From assembly GCF_001412535.1 (NCBI RefSeq), contig NZ_CP011774.1:1979501-2043500 (forward strand): a stretch of 64,000 bases of DNA, given 5' to 3'. Position 1 is the first letter of the stretch. The number at the start of each line of letters is the position of its first letter. The position numbers were made by a program, and so were the translations under genes. The stretch comes from Limnohabitans sp. 63ED37-2 (GTDB lineage: Bacteria; Pseudomonadota; Gammaproteobacteria; Burkholderiales; Burkholderiaceae_C). Below, one piece after another: positions 27,804 through 37,840 of the stretch. Below the pieces are notes generated by a model. The model saw only the letters and a list, made by a program, of their open reading frames with translations, made no database searches and was not told the origin of the DNA.

Positions 27804-29609
27804 ATGAGCTATACCAAAGACAAAATCACCACCCGCAAGTTTGACGTTGTCATCGTCGGCGCCGGTGGATCGGGCATGCGTGCCTCGCTGCAGCTGGCCC
27901 GTGCTGGCCTCAATGTGGCGGTCCTGTCCAAAGTGTTCCCGACACGTTCACACACTGTGGCCGCCCAAGGCGGCATCGGTGCCAGCCTGGGCAACATGTC
28001 CGACGACAACTGGCACTATCACTTCTACGACACCATCAAGGGCTCCGACTGGCTCGGCGACCAAGATGCGATTGAATTCATGTGCCGTGAAGCGCCCAAG
28101 GTCGTGTACGACCTCGAGCACATGGGCATGCCTTTTGACCGCAACCCCGATGGCACGATTTACCAGCGCCCATTCGGCGGCCACACCGCCAACTACGGTG
28201 AAAAGCCTGTGCAGCGCGCCTGTGCTGCCGCTGACCGCACCGGTCACGCCATGCTGCACACCCTGTACCAGCAAAACGTCGCGGCCAAAACCAGCTTCTT
28301 CGTCGAGTGGATGGCACTCGATCTGATCCGCGACGCCGAAGGCGACGTGGTCGGTGTGACCGCCCTCGAGATGGAAACCGGTGACCTGCATGTCTTGCAT
28401 GCCAAGACCGTGCTGATGGCCACAGGTGGCGCAGGCCGCATTTATGCCGCTTCCACCAACGCCTTCATCAACACAGGTGACGGCCTGGGCATGGCCGCTC
28501 GCGCAGGCATTCCTCTGGAAGACATGGAGTTCTGGCAATTCCACCCCACCGGCGTGGCCGGCGCTGGCGTGCTCTTGACCGAAGGCTGCCGCGGCGAAGG
28601 CGCCATCTTGCTCAACAGCAATGGCGAACGCTTCATGGAGCGCTATGCGCCCACCCTGAAAGATTTGGCCCCGCGTGACTTCGTGTCCCGCTGCATGGAC
28701 CAGGAAATCAAGGAAGGCCGTGGCTGTGGCCCGAACAAGGACTACGTTCTGCTCAAGCTGGACCACCTGGGTGCCGACACCATCCACAAGCGCCTGCCCT
28801 CGGTGTACGAAATCGGCGTCAACTTCGCCAACGTCGACATCACCAAAGAGCCGATCCCTGTGGTGCCCACCATCCACTACCAGATGGGCGGCATCCCGAC
28901 CAACATCAACGGCCAGGTCGTGACGCAAAACGCCACCGACCACAACGCCGTGGTCAACGGTTTGTATGCCGTGGGCGAATGCTCTTGCGTGTCGGTGCAC
29001 GGCGCCAACCGCCTGGGCACCAACTCGTTGCTCGACTTGCTGGTGTTTGGCCGCGCTGCCGGCAACCACATCGTTGACTTTGCCTCCAAAACCAAGTCGC
29101 ACAAGCCATTGCCGGCAGACGCCGCTGACTACACACTGAGCCGCTTGAACAAGCTCGAAGGCCGTGGCGGCGAATACGCCCAAGACGTGGCCAACGACAT
29201 GCGCGCCACCATGCAGCAACACGCTGGCGTGTTCCGCACCCAAGCCTCCATGGACGAGGGCGTGCAAAAGATTGCTGCCATCCGCGAACGCGTCAATGCC
29301 ATCGGCCTGAAGGACACTTCCAAAGTGTTCAACACCGCCCGCATCGAAGCCTTGGAAGTGGACAACCTGATCGAAGCCGCGCAGTCCACCATGGTGTCTG
29401 CCGCTGCCCGCCGTGAGTGCCGTGGTGCCCACACCGTGAGCGACTACGAGCGCCCCGTGGACGACGCCGTGGCCCCACTGGGTCGCGACGACGCCAACTG
29501 GATGAAGCACACCCTGTGGCACAGCGCCGACAACAGCCTGACCTACAAGCCGGTCAAGCTCAAGCCCCTCACTGTGGACTCCGTGCCACCCAAGGTTCGT
29601 ACCTTCTAA
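27804..29609 (+). CDS. sdhA: Succinate dehydrogenase flavoprotein subunit
   Basis: 601 aa. FAD-binding VVIVGAGGSGMRASL at about 15-29; RSHTVAAQGG includes H50, the residue expected to be covalently flavinylated; substrate-site HPTGVAGAGVLLTEGCRGEG and the C-terminal RRECRGAHTVSDYE are also typical. It oxidises succinate to fumarate and feeds the iron-sulfur subunit. sdhE, the flavinylation helper, is in the same operon. Confidence 0.97.
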   Translation: MSYTKDKITTRKFDVVIVGAGGSGMRASLQLARAGLNVAVLSKVFPTRSHTVAAQGGIGASLGNMSDDNWHYHFYDTIKGSDWLGDQDAIEFMCREAPKVVYDLEHMGMPFDRNPDGTIYQRPFGGHTANYGEKPVQRACAAADRTGHAMLHTLYQQNVAAKTSFFVEWMALDLIRDAEGDVVGVTALEMETGDLHVLHAKTVLMATGGAGRIYAASTNAFINTGDGLGMAARAGIPLEDMEFWQFHPTGVAGAGVLLTEGCRGEGAILLNSNGERFMERYAPTLKDLAPRDFVSRCMDQEIKEGRGCGPNKDYVLLKLDHLGADTIHKRLPSVYEIGVNFANVDITKEPIPVVPTIHYQMGGIPTNINGQVVTQNATDHNAVVNGLYAVGECSCVSVHGANRLGTNSLLDLLVFGRAAGNHIVDFASKTKSHKPLPADAADYTLSRLNKLEGRGGEYAQDVANDMRATMQQHAGVFRTQASMDEGVQKIAAIRERVNAIGLKDTSKVFNTARIEALEVDNLIEAAQSTMVSAAARRECRGAHTVSDYERPVDDAVAPLGRDDANWMKHTLWHSADNSLTYKPVKLKPLTVDSVPPKVRTF

Positions 29610-29671
29610 AGATTGTCTGGACCGCGCACCCAAGGTGGCGGCCCCCCCCCGAATACACCAGGAGTTCTTTC

Positions 29672-30376
29672 ATGACCCTACGCACTTTTCAGATCTACCG
29701 CTACGACCCTGACAAGGACGCCAAGCCTTACATGCAGACCATCCAGGTCGAACTGGACGGCAACGAACGCATGTTGCTCGACGCCCTGATGAAGCTCAAG
29801 GCCGTGGACCCCAGCATCTCTTTCCGCCGCTCTTGCCGCGAAGGCGTGTGCGGCTCGGACGCGATGAACATCAACGGCAAAAATGGTCTGGCGTGTCTCA
29901 CCAACATGAACACCCTGCCCGGCACCATCGTGCTCAAGCCACTGCCCGGCCTGCCCGTGATCCGCGACGTGATCGTGGACATGACCCAGTTCTTCAAGCA
30001 GTACCACTCGATCAAGCCTTACCTGATCAACAGCACCATCCCACCCGAAACCGAGCGCCTGCAAAGCCCGGAAGAGCGTGACGAGCTGAACGGTCTGTAC
30101 GAGTGCATCTTGTGCGCCAGCTGCTCGACCAGCTGCCCCAGCTTCTGGTGGAACCCCGACAAATTCGTGGGCCCCGCCGGTTTGCTGCAAGCCTACCGCT
30201 TTATCGCCGACAGCCGCGACGAAGCCACCGCCGAGCGCCTGGACAACCTGGAAGACCCTTACCGTTTGTTCCGCTGCCACACCATCATGAACTGCGTCGA
30301 TGTCTGCCCCAAGGGTCTGAACCCCACCAAGGCCATCGGCAAGATCAAAGAAATGATGATCCGCCGCGCCGTCTGA
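29672..30376 (+). CDS. sdhB: Succinate dehydrogenase iron-sulfur subunit
   Basis: 234 aa. [2Fe-2S] ligands C55, C60 and C75 (SCREGVCGSDAMNINGKNG region, with Asp at position 63), then CILCASCSTSCPSFWW (about 146-161) and CHTIMNCVDVCPKGLNP for the [4Fe-4S] and [3Fe-4S] clusters. Start ATG 29672 has AGGAG upstream. Its stop shares a base with the sdhE start (TGATG). Confidence 0.96.
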   Translation: MTLRTFQIYRYDPDKDAKPYMQTIQVELDGNERMLLDALMKLKAVDPSISFRRSCREGVCGSDAMNINGKNGLACLTNMNTLPGTIVLKPLPGLPVIRDVIVDMTQFFKQYHSIKPYLINSTIPPETERLQSPEERDELNGLYECILCASCSTSCPSFWWNPDKFVGPAGLLQAYRFIADSRDEATAERLDNLEDPYRLFRCHTIMNCVDVCPKGLNPTKAIGKIKEMMIRRAV

Positions 30377-30684
30377 TGACCGTTACCCCCATCCTGGAAG
30401 ACGCGTCTCTGGTCGGCGCTGACCGCCTCGCCCCTTTGAGCGAGCGGTCGCTGAGCAAGCTGCGCTGGCGCAGCCGACGCGGCTTGCTCGAGAACGATTT
30501 GTTCATCGAGCGCTTTTTCAACCGCCATGCCACCCGCTTGACGGTTGGACAGGCCCGGGGCATGTACGTGCTGATGGACCTGTCAGACAACGATCTCATG
30601 GACTTGCTGCTGCGCCGCACGGAGCTGCAGACCGAGGTCAGCACCGAAGAGGTGCGTGAAGTCCTGGACATGCTGAGAGCCTGA
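30376..30684 (+). CDS. sdhE: FAD assembly factor SdhE
   Basis: 102-aa small helical protein. LSKLRWRSRRGLLENDLFIERFF contains the RxRRG motif region of SdhE/CptB/Sdh5, which promotes covalent FAD attachment to SdhA. TGATG overlap with sdhB implies coupling. Confidence 0.88.
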   Translation: MTVTPILEDASLVGADRLAPLSERSLSKLRWRSRRGLLENDLFIERFFNRHATRLTVGQARGMYVLMDLSDNDLMDLLLRRTELQTEVSTEEVREVLDMLRA

Positions 30685-30726
30685 GCCTTTAAAGGTTCAA
30701 ACCTGGAAACCCTAAGGAAACCCACC

Positions 30727-32025
<1,299 letters not shown>

Positions 32026-32044
32026 TCGGTTTTCTACCGATTCC

Positions 32045-32073
32045 AAAAAGCCCGCCTTGTGCGGGCTTTTTTT
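32045..32073 (+). terminator. Terminator after gltA
   Basis: AAAAAGCCCGC pairs with GCGGGCTTTTT with a short loop and runs into T7 on the plus strand; the flanking A run would let it work on the minus strand too. Confidence 0.9.
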
Positions 32074-32156
32074 CGGCCATAAAACGCCAGTGTCATGGCC
32101 TAACCCATTCAGTCAGGCCAATGTGTGAAAAGCCTGGCACGGACAAGAGTCCGGAT

Positions 32157-32888
32157 TCAAGAAGGTTCAGATCCAATCGTCCTACGCAGGCTGGCGAAAA
32201 AGAGCTCAGACTGCAACCGCTCGCCGTGGGTCTGTTCCGCCACACGGGCTGCCAGAGCTGCATCCACGGGCATCAAAGGCCCCCCCGTTGAAGCCGCCAG
32301 CACCTGCGCCTGGCAGGCCCTCTCTAGGTAATAAAGGTCGTCATAGGCGTAGTCCACACGTTCACCGCAGACGATGACGCCATGGTTGCCCAAGAAGACC
32401 ACGTCCGCACCATGCATGGCATGGGCGATACGTTCGCCCTCGGTCATGTCCAGGGCCAGGCCGTTGTAGTGTGGGTCAACTGCCAGGCGACCATGAAAGC
32501 GCATGGCGGTCTGCGACAAGGTGGTGTCCAAGGCTCGCGCTGCCGTCAAGGTGAGCGCGGTCGCGTAAGGCATGTGGGTATGCAACACCACCGATTTGCG
32601 CGCGATCCGGTGTACCGCAGCATGGATGAACATGGCCGTAGGCTCCACCTCGTGACGACCGGCCAGCTGCTCGCCCTGTGCGTTGCACATCACGATGTCA
32701 GCCGCTTGCACCTCACTCCAATGCAGGCCACGCGGGTTGAGTAAAAACCAGTCCTCCTGACCGGGTACCGCCACGCTGAAGTGGTTACAAACACCCTCAC
32801 TCAGCCCCTGAGCGGCTGCTGCACGCAAGGCCAGCGCCAAATCTGCTCGCAGCGACAAAATCGCTTCAAAGGTTTGATGGGGTTTCAT
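32157..32888 (-). CDS. Class II aldolase/adducin-family protein
   Basis: 243 aa. N-terminal GVCNHFSVAVPG and LLNPRG, HTHMPYATALT with the two zinc-ligand histidines, and FLGNHGVIVCG near residue 185 match the class II aldolase/epimerase fold. The reaction and substrate cannot be given. Start ATG 32888 overlaps the stop of the SRAP gene upstream (ATGA). Confidence 0.85.
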   Translation of the reverse strand: MKPHQTFEAILSLRADLALALRAAAAQGLSEGVCNHFSVAVPGQEDWFLLNPRGLHWSEVQAADIVMCNAQGEQLAGRHEVEPTAMFIHAAVHRIARKSVVLHTHMPYATALTLTAARALDTTLSQTAMRFHGRLAVDPHYNGLALDMTEGERIAHAMHGADVVFLGNHGVIVCGERVDYAYDDLYYLERACQAQVLAASTGGPLMPVDAALAARVAEQTHGERLQSELFFASLRRTIGSEPS

Positions 32889-33571
32889 GGGATAGCTCCT
32901 GCTGATCGTGACAGATCGTGACGTTGGTTGCTTGGGCGGATCAATGGCGCTGGCATGGCCACCAATTCTGGCATGTGTGACCATGTGAGCAGTCTAGTTG
33001 CCTGTTCTGTATCGGCACTCAGCCATGTATCGTGCAGGTGTGGGGCGATGATGACGGGCGTGCGCTTTTCATCGCCGGGCTTGTGAAACTGTCGCATCAC
33101 CGGATGCTCGTCGGCATTCACCGTCAGCATCGAAAAGCTGACGACCCATGCCCCTGTGTCGGGTTCTTGCCATCGGTCCCAAAGGCAGGCAATGCCAAAC
33201 GGATCACCAGAGTCCAGTTGAATCCTCCAGCGAACCGCCTTGCCTGACTCATAGCTGGGTTCGTAAAAGTCGTCGACCAACACCAAGCCAAATTGCCTTT
33301 GCCGCCATGCCGCGCGGTAGCTGGGCTTTTCTGCAGCCGTTTCACTGCGGGCGTTGTAGGTGTAGCGGCTGATCTTGTCGTCTTTGGCCCAAGCCGGAAC
33401 CAAGCCGAATCGGGCCAAACCACTGGCCACACGCCCAGACCGGTGGCTTTTGACCACCAAGGGGGCTGCGTAACCCGGGTAGGTTTCATCGGGATAGCCC
33501 ACGGGCAAATCGACCCCCAGGTTTTTCTTGACCCAAGGGGTGCGTTGCGTTGGCGTAAAAAGGGTACACAC
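32885..33571 (-). CDS. SRAP-domain protein (YedK/HMCES family)
   Basis: 228 aa. After Met removal the second residue Cys (C2) would be the nucleophile that traps abasic sites in single-stranded DNA as a thiazolidine crosslink. N73 in NARSE and E104 in DFYEP are the other conserved active-site residues seen. It starts at GTG 33571, the only start that puts Cys at position 2. An IS30 element is inserted 75 bp upstream and may have altered its promoter. Confidence 0.88.
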   Translation of the reverse strand: MCTLFTPTQRTPWVKKNLGVDLPVGYPDETYPGYAAPLVVKSHRSGRVASGLARFGLVPAWAKDDKISRYTYNARSETAAEKPSYRAAWRQRQFGLVLVDDFYEPSYESGKAVRWRIQLDSGDPFGIACLWDRWQEPDTGAWVVSFSMLTVNADEHPVMRQFHKPGDEKRTPVIIAPHLHDTWLSADTEQATRLLTWSHMPELVAMPAPLIRPSNQRHDLSRSAGAIP

Positions 33572-33645
33572 ACAATAAGTTTAAATGGCCGCCAAACCGG
33601 ACCATCGACTTTCGATAAAACACCCGGCGTTTATGTTGTGTATTT

Positions 33646-34705
33646 GGCGGATTCAAGTACGAGGTGCAACAAAGATAAACCCGGTGATGGGTGGCTGAGG
33701 ATGTCAAGGCATCATGGCCACTCAAACCGCCAAGTCCAAGTTGCCAGATGTACAAGCACCTCAGCCGAGAAGAACGATACCAAATTCACAGCCTCTTGAA
33801 AGCCAAACAGACCATCAGCGAGATCGCCCGTTCATTGGGCAGGAGCCGCAGCACCATCAGCCGCGAACTCAGCCGTGGCCGCGGTCAGCGTGGCTATCGC
33901 GCCGAACAAGCCTGCGCCAAGGCTTCTGAGCGGGCACAGCGAAGCCGTAATGCCCGCCGTTTAGATTCCAAAGTCTGGTCCGATGTGGATTTCTACCTTG
34001 GCATTCAATGGAGCCCCGAGCAGATTGCAGGCAAGGTGGCGGTCAGCCATGAGAGCGTCTATTTGTATGTCTATGCGAACAAGGCTGCCGGTGGTGATTT
34101 ACACACGCACCTGCGTAGCCAAAAGCCTCGGCGCAAACGCCACCTGTGCGGGCGTGATAGACGTGGTCAGATCCCGAACCGCCGCCCGATCAGCGAGAGA
34201 CCAAGCCACATTGAAGATCGCAAGCAAGTGGGCCACTGGGAAGGTGATACCGTTATTGGCGCGGCTCACAAACAAGCCATCGTGACACTGGTAGAACGCA
34301 AGAGTGGCTTTGCTGTGCTGGCCAAAGTGCCCAACAAGTCTGCTGATTTGGTGGGCCGGGCTATTGAAGGCATGCTCAAGCCCCTGAGCTCACGGGTGAA
34401 GACCTTGACGGTAGACAACGGCAAGGAGTTTGCCGATCACCAGGCCATCGATCAGGCCCTTGGCATCCAGACTTACTTTGCCGATCCGTATTGCAGCTGG
34501 CAGCGCGGCAGCAACGAGAACTTCAATGGTTTGCTGCGCCAATACATTCCCAAGAAACGGCGCATGGAAACTGTCACCGATGAGGAGTTGACTATGATCG
34601 AAAACAGATTGAATCACCGGCCCAGAAAGCGGCTGGGATTCAAGACACCCCACGAGGTGTTTCACGCCTCGTTAAACCGTGTTGCAGTTCGTACTTGAAT
34701 CCGCC
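33646..34705 (+). mobile_element. IS30-family insertion sequence, copy 1 (1060 bp)
   Basis: Ends are 25-bp imperfect inverted repeats starting GGCGGATTCAAGTACGA with two internal mismatches. Boundaries were set by comparing with the second copy at 60180-61239: sequence identity stops exactly at these bases. Flanks carry a 3-bp TTT on both sides, consistent with a target duplication. It encodes one transposase. Confidence 0.95.
33748..34698 (+). CDS. IS30-family transposase
   Basis: 316 aa. An N-terminal helix-turn-helix (QTISEIARSLGRSRSTISRE, about 21-40) is typical of IS30. DDE residues are D167 (WEGDTVIGA), D223 (TVDNGKEF) and E257 (SNENFNGLLRQY). ATG 33748 gives the family start MYKHLSREER; upstream in-frame codons are unlikely. 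The protein is identical to that of the second copy. Confidence 0.95.
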   Translation: MYKHLSREERYQIHSLLKAKQTISEIARSLGRSRSTISRELSRGRGQRGYRAEQACAKASERAQRSRNARRLDSKVWSDVDFYLGIQWSPEQIAGKVAVSHESVYLYVYANKAAGGDLHTHLRSQKPRRKRHLCGRDRRGQIPNRRPISERPSHIEDRKQVGHWEGDTVIGAAHKQAIVTLVERKSGFAVLAKVPNKSADLVGRAIEGMLKPLSSRVKTLTVDNGKEFADHQAIDQALGIQTYFADPYCSWQRGSNENFNGLLRQYIPKKRRMETVTDEELTMIENRLNHRPRKRLGFKTPHEVFHASLNRVAVRT

Positions 34706-34763
34706 TTTTTATTTACGGGTTGATACCTATTTGTTGGCGCTGGCACCTCAGCAAAATGGACAC

Positions 34764-35648
34764 ATGGAACAACAAATTCAGCTCAATCAAATTGATGCCA
34801 ATGGCATTCATTTTTCTTACCTTGAGTGTGGTTCTGGTCCTATCGCTTTGTGTGTCCACGGATTTCCAGACTCTGCCCATACTTGGCGATTCTTGATGCC
34901 AGCATTGGCCAAAGCAGGCTTTAGAGCCATTGCACCCTTTACCCGGGGCTATGCACCCACTTCACTTGCGCCCGATGACTGTTACCAAACTGGTGCACGT
35001 GCAGCGGATGTCAATGCATTGCATGAAGCGCTGGGTGGTGATGAGAATGCGGTTCTGATTGGGCACGATTGGGGGGCTTCCACGGCTCTGACGGCTGCGG
35101 CCAACGCACCTCAACGATGGCATCGGGTGGTTGCCATGTCGGTCCCGCCCGTACTTATTTTGCGCAAAGCATTGGATCGCAGTCTTGCTCAAATCAAACG
35201 CAGTTGGTACATGTTTTATTTTCAGTCTGCTTTGGCGGAGACAGCCATCCCAGCGAACGACTACGCGCTCATTGAGATGCTGTGGGCGGATTGGTCTCCC
35301 GGTTTCAAATCAAAAGATGACCTCGAAAATTTCAAAAAATGTATCTCGAGCCCCAGCCATCTCAAAGCAGCCCTTGGGTACTATCGCGCCTCTTTGGGCA
35401 ACGGTAAAAAAACAGACACGTACAACGCCATAGAGACAAAAGGTCTTGAGCCCTTGAAGCAGCCAACACTTTATTTGCATGGCAAAAAAGATGGCTGCAT
35501 TGGCGTCGAATTGGCTGAAGAAGCGCGAAGCACTTGTCCTTGGCTTGAGGTCAGGGTTCTGGATCAAGTCGGACACTTCATGTAACTTGAAGATCCGAAG
35601 CTGGTGAACCAACACATTATTGAATGGGTATCTGGCAGCAAGCAGTGA
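34764..35648 (+). pseudogene. Alpha/beta hydrolase (epoxide hydrolase type) with in-frame stop near the C-terminus
   Basis: The frame from 34764 encodes an alpha/beta hydrolase with CVHGFPDSAHTWR and the nucleophile elbow GHDWGAS (Asp nucleophile, as in epoxide or haloalkane hydrolases). The catalytic His region reads DQVGHFM and then hits TAA at 35583. In the same frame reading continues LEDPKLVNQHIIEWVSGSKQ to TGA at 35646-35648, the expected family C-terminus. One base change, such as CAA to TAA in GHFMQLEDP, explains it. The protein may still fold but loses about 21 residues. IS30 lies 58 bp upstream. Confidence 0.8.
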
Positions 35649-35787
35649 CAGATCAAGATAGGCATCATGATCAACGGGCTGTCCTTCTGAGCTTATTTTC
35701 TTTCCATCTGATTTAAAACCCAATTTATATAGATTCTCAAGAAACAACGGCGAACAATTCAAAAGAAGAAAGTGTTTTTTAACCCTT

Positions 35788-35817
35788 TTGAATCCCTCTG
35801 AAGTTTGCCACTAGAAT
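35788..35817 (+). promoter_or_regulatory. Sigma-70-like promoter of the partner-switching operon
   Basis: TTGAAT (35788-35793), 18-bp spacer, TAGAAT (35812-35817), placed 46 bp before the first ATG of the operon, which has AAAGGGG as ribosome-binding site. Confidence 0.55.
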
Positions 35818-35862
35818 CAGATTTAACATTCCTAGCACCTGTTAACCCAAAGGGGCATCAGC

Positions 35863-36384
35863 ATGGATCTCAATCAGGCGATTGGTTTACGTAACCAGCT
35901 AAGAACTCACAAAGTCATCATGGCCTATAACGGTGCCATTTCAGATGAACTGATGTTGACCTTGGCCGATTTGCTGAAAACTCGGATGTTGGCCCAAGAC
36001 GATCCCAAACGCTCCAAAACCATTTTTTCGGTTTTCATGGAGGGCGTGCAAAACTTGATATGGCACGGTGGGGACGATTCAGACACATCGGGCATGATTT
36101 TGATTACCCAAGACCAGGGGCAAGTCACCATCATGTGCGGAAACAGGATTGCTCAAAAAGACACCCTTGATTTGAGGGATCGACTCAGTCAAATCGTCAA
36201 CGCGGACAAAGAAACCATTCGTCAACTTTACCGTGAAGGCATGTCCAGCTCAAACGAACATGAAGGGCCTGGAGCAGGTTTGGGGCTGTTGGAAATTGCC
36301 CGACGATCCAGCCAACCGATCAGTTACGCTTTTGTGGATGTTGACAAAGATACTGTCGACTTCATTTTGGCCGCGACCATTTAA
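35863..36384 (+). CDS. SiaB-family protein kinase (HATPase-type)
   Basis: 173 aa. GHKL ATPase signs: N-box FMEGVQNLIWHG (E60, N64, H68) and glycine-rich GPGAGLGLLEIAR (135-147). In Pseudomonas SiaB phosphorylates the small protein SiaC; this gene is followed 8 bp later by a SiaC-like gene. It is predicted to be cytoplasmic. It is first in a four-gene operon with its own promoter and strong ribosome-binding site. Family assignment is by motif and gene order. Confidence 0.8.
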   Translation: MDLNQAIGLRNQLRTHKVIMAYNGAISDELMLTLADLLKTRMLAQDDPKRSKTIFSVFMEGVQNLIWHGGDDSDTSGMILITQDQGQVTIMCGNRIAQKDTLDLRDRLSQIVNADKETIRQLYREGMSSSNEHEGPGAGLGLLEIARRSSQPISYAFVDVDKDTVDFILAATI

Positions 36385-36392
36385 GGAAAAAA

Positions 36393-36767
36393 ATGTTGCT
36401 GAACATTGCTGCCACCGACCGCACCCCTGAAATTATCTTGAGTTCTCAACCTGCCAAGTTGAGCATCAAAGGGGAGTCCTACCCTGAGGACGTCTCAGCC
36501 TTTTATGGCCAAGTTATCCAGGCGGTCAATTCTTTGGTTGAGTCTCCTGCTGGTGAATTGACCGTTGAAATCCAACTCATCTACATCAACAGTTCCAGCA
36601 TCAAAGCGATATTCAGAATATTTGAGGGCTTCGATGAATATCGAAAAAAGGGCCAGAATGTTTCCATCCAGTGGTTGGCTGATGAGGACGATGACATCAT
36701 GCAAGAACTGGGTGAGGATTTCATCGACCGCTTTCCCAATTTAACCATCAAGACGCTGTCCACTTGA
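36393..36767 (+). CDS. SiaC-like regulatory phosphoprotein (DUF1987 family)
   Basis: 124 aa. The sequence around residues 60-75 (QLIYINSSSIKAIFRIF) matches the SiaC region that carries the phosphorylated residue of Pseudomonas SiaC (a Thr there); here serines 67-69 occupy that place. ESYPEDVSAFYGQ is also typical. It would switch partners between the kinase and the nucleotide cyclase depending on phosphorylation. Its stop overlaps the TTG start of the cyclase gene. Confidence 0.78.
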   Translation: MLLNIAATDRTPEIILSSQPAKLSIKGESYPEDVSAFYGQVIQAVNSLVESPAGELTVEIQLIYINSSSIKAIFRIFEGFDEYRKKGQNVSIQWLADEDDDIMQELGEDFIDRFPNLTIKTLST

Positions 36768-37810
36768 GCAAAGATTCTTTTGACCTGTACGACCGAGAAA
36801 AGGCTCTGATTTCAGAGGGCTCAACCCTGCTTGAGTCTGAGGACTTGAAAACCCTCAAGCCTTTCGCCCAAAGGCTGTTTGATGGTTTTGTGAGCTTGTT
36901 CAATGAAAATCAAAATTTACTGCGGCACTCTGACCGCCAAGAGCAGCGCCTGGTGAAGTTGAACCAGAACTTGAAGGCACAAACCCAAGAGCTGGAATTG
37001 AAAAGGCAGACGCAAGAATTGCTCTCACAGCAATTGGCCAAGTACTTGCCACCTCAAATCATGTCGGCTTTGTTGTCGGGCACCTACCAATCAAAGGTGG
37101 CAACACAAAGAAAAAAACTCACCGTTTTTTTCAGCGACATTCGTGACTTCACAGCCACTTCAGATCTGCTCCAACCCGAAGCCTTGACCGAGTATTTGAA
37201 TGAGTACTTCTCGGAAATGACCGAGATTGCGATGGGCCATGGCGCCACCATTGATAAATACATTGGCGATGCGATGATGGTATTTTTTGGCGACCCCGAA
37301 AGCAAAGGCCACCAAGAAGATGCGCGAGCCTGTGTGCTGATGGCCATGGCCATGCAAGCGCGGATGAAGGAACTGGCTGTCAGGTGGAAAAACAAGGGTT
37401 TTGAAAACCCCTTTGTGATTCGGATTGGCATCAACACGGGTTATTGCAATGTCGGTAACTTCGGCAGTGACCAGCGGCTCAGCTACACCATCATTGGCGG
37501 CGAGGTCAATTTGACCCAACGCCTGGAATCCCATTCAGATCCAGGCGGCATCTTGATGAGTTACGAAACATATTGCTATGTCCAAGACTTGGTTGAAGTG
37601 GAAGAACGCCAGCCCGTCAAAATGAAGGGGATTGCCCGAGATGTGAAAACCTTTGCAGTCTTGGGCCCCAAGAAGACTCAACCTCATCGAAACGTGGCAT
37701 TGAACCATGAGGCGGGCATCAACATCGATCTGGACGTGTCCACTTTGACACCTTCCGAACGCCAGCAATTGGCAGAAAAACTGCGCGCGGTGGCCAACCA
37801 AATTTCGTGA
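36764..37810 (+). CDS. Class III adenylate cyclase with coiled-coil N-terminus
   Basis: 348 aa. Residues about 55-95 look like a coiled coil, then the catalytic domain: D125 (FFSDIRDFT) and D169 (DKYIGDAMM) for metals, K165 and T242 (YTIIGGEVN) at the base-specifying positions (favouring ATP), and N249/R253 for the transition state. All catalytic residues are present, so the enzyme should be active. It starts with TTG overlapping the SiaC-like stop, implying coupling. It takes the place held by the diguanylate cyclase SiaD in Pseudomonas. Confidence 0.85.
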   Translation: MSKDSFDLYDREKALISEGSTLLESEDLKTLKPFAQRLFDGFVSLFNENQNLLRHSDRQEQRLVKLNQNLKAQTQELELKRQTQELLSQQLAKYLPPQIMSALLSGTYQSKVATQRKKLTVFFSDIRDFTATSDLLQPEALTEYLNEYFSEMTEIAMGHGATIDKYIGDAMMVFFGDPESKGHQEDARACVLMAMAMQARMKELAVRWKNKGFENPFVIRIGINTGYCNVGNFGSDQRLSYTIIGGEVNLTQRLESHSDPGGILMSYETYCYVQDLVEVEERQPVKMKGIARDVKTFAVLGPKKTQPHRNVALNHEAGINIDLDVSTLTPSERQQLAEKLRAVANQIS

Positions 37811-37840
37811 AAACCCCATCGCCCCCCAAGGAAGAAAGCC

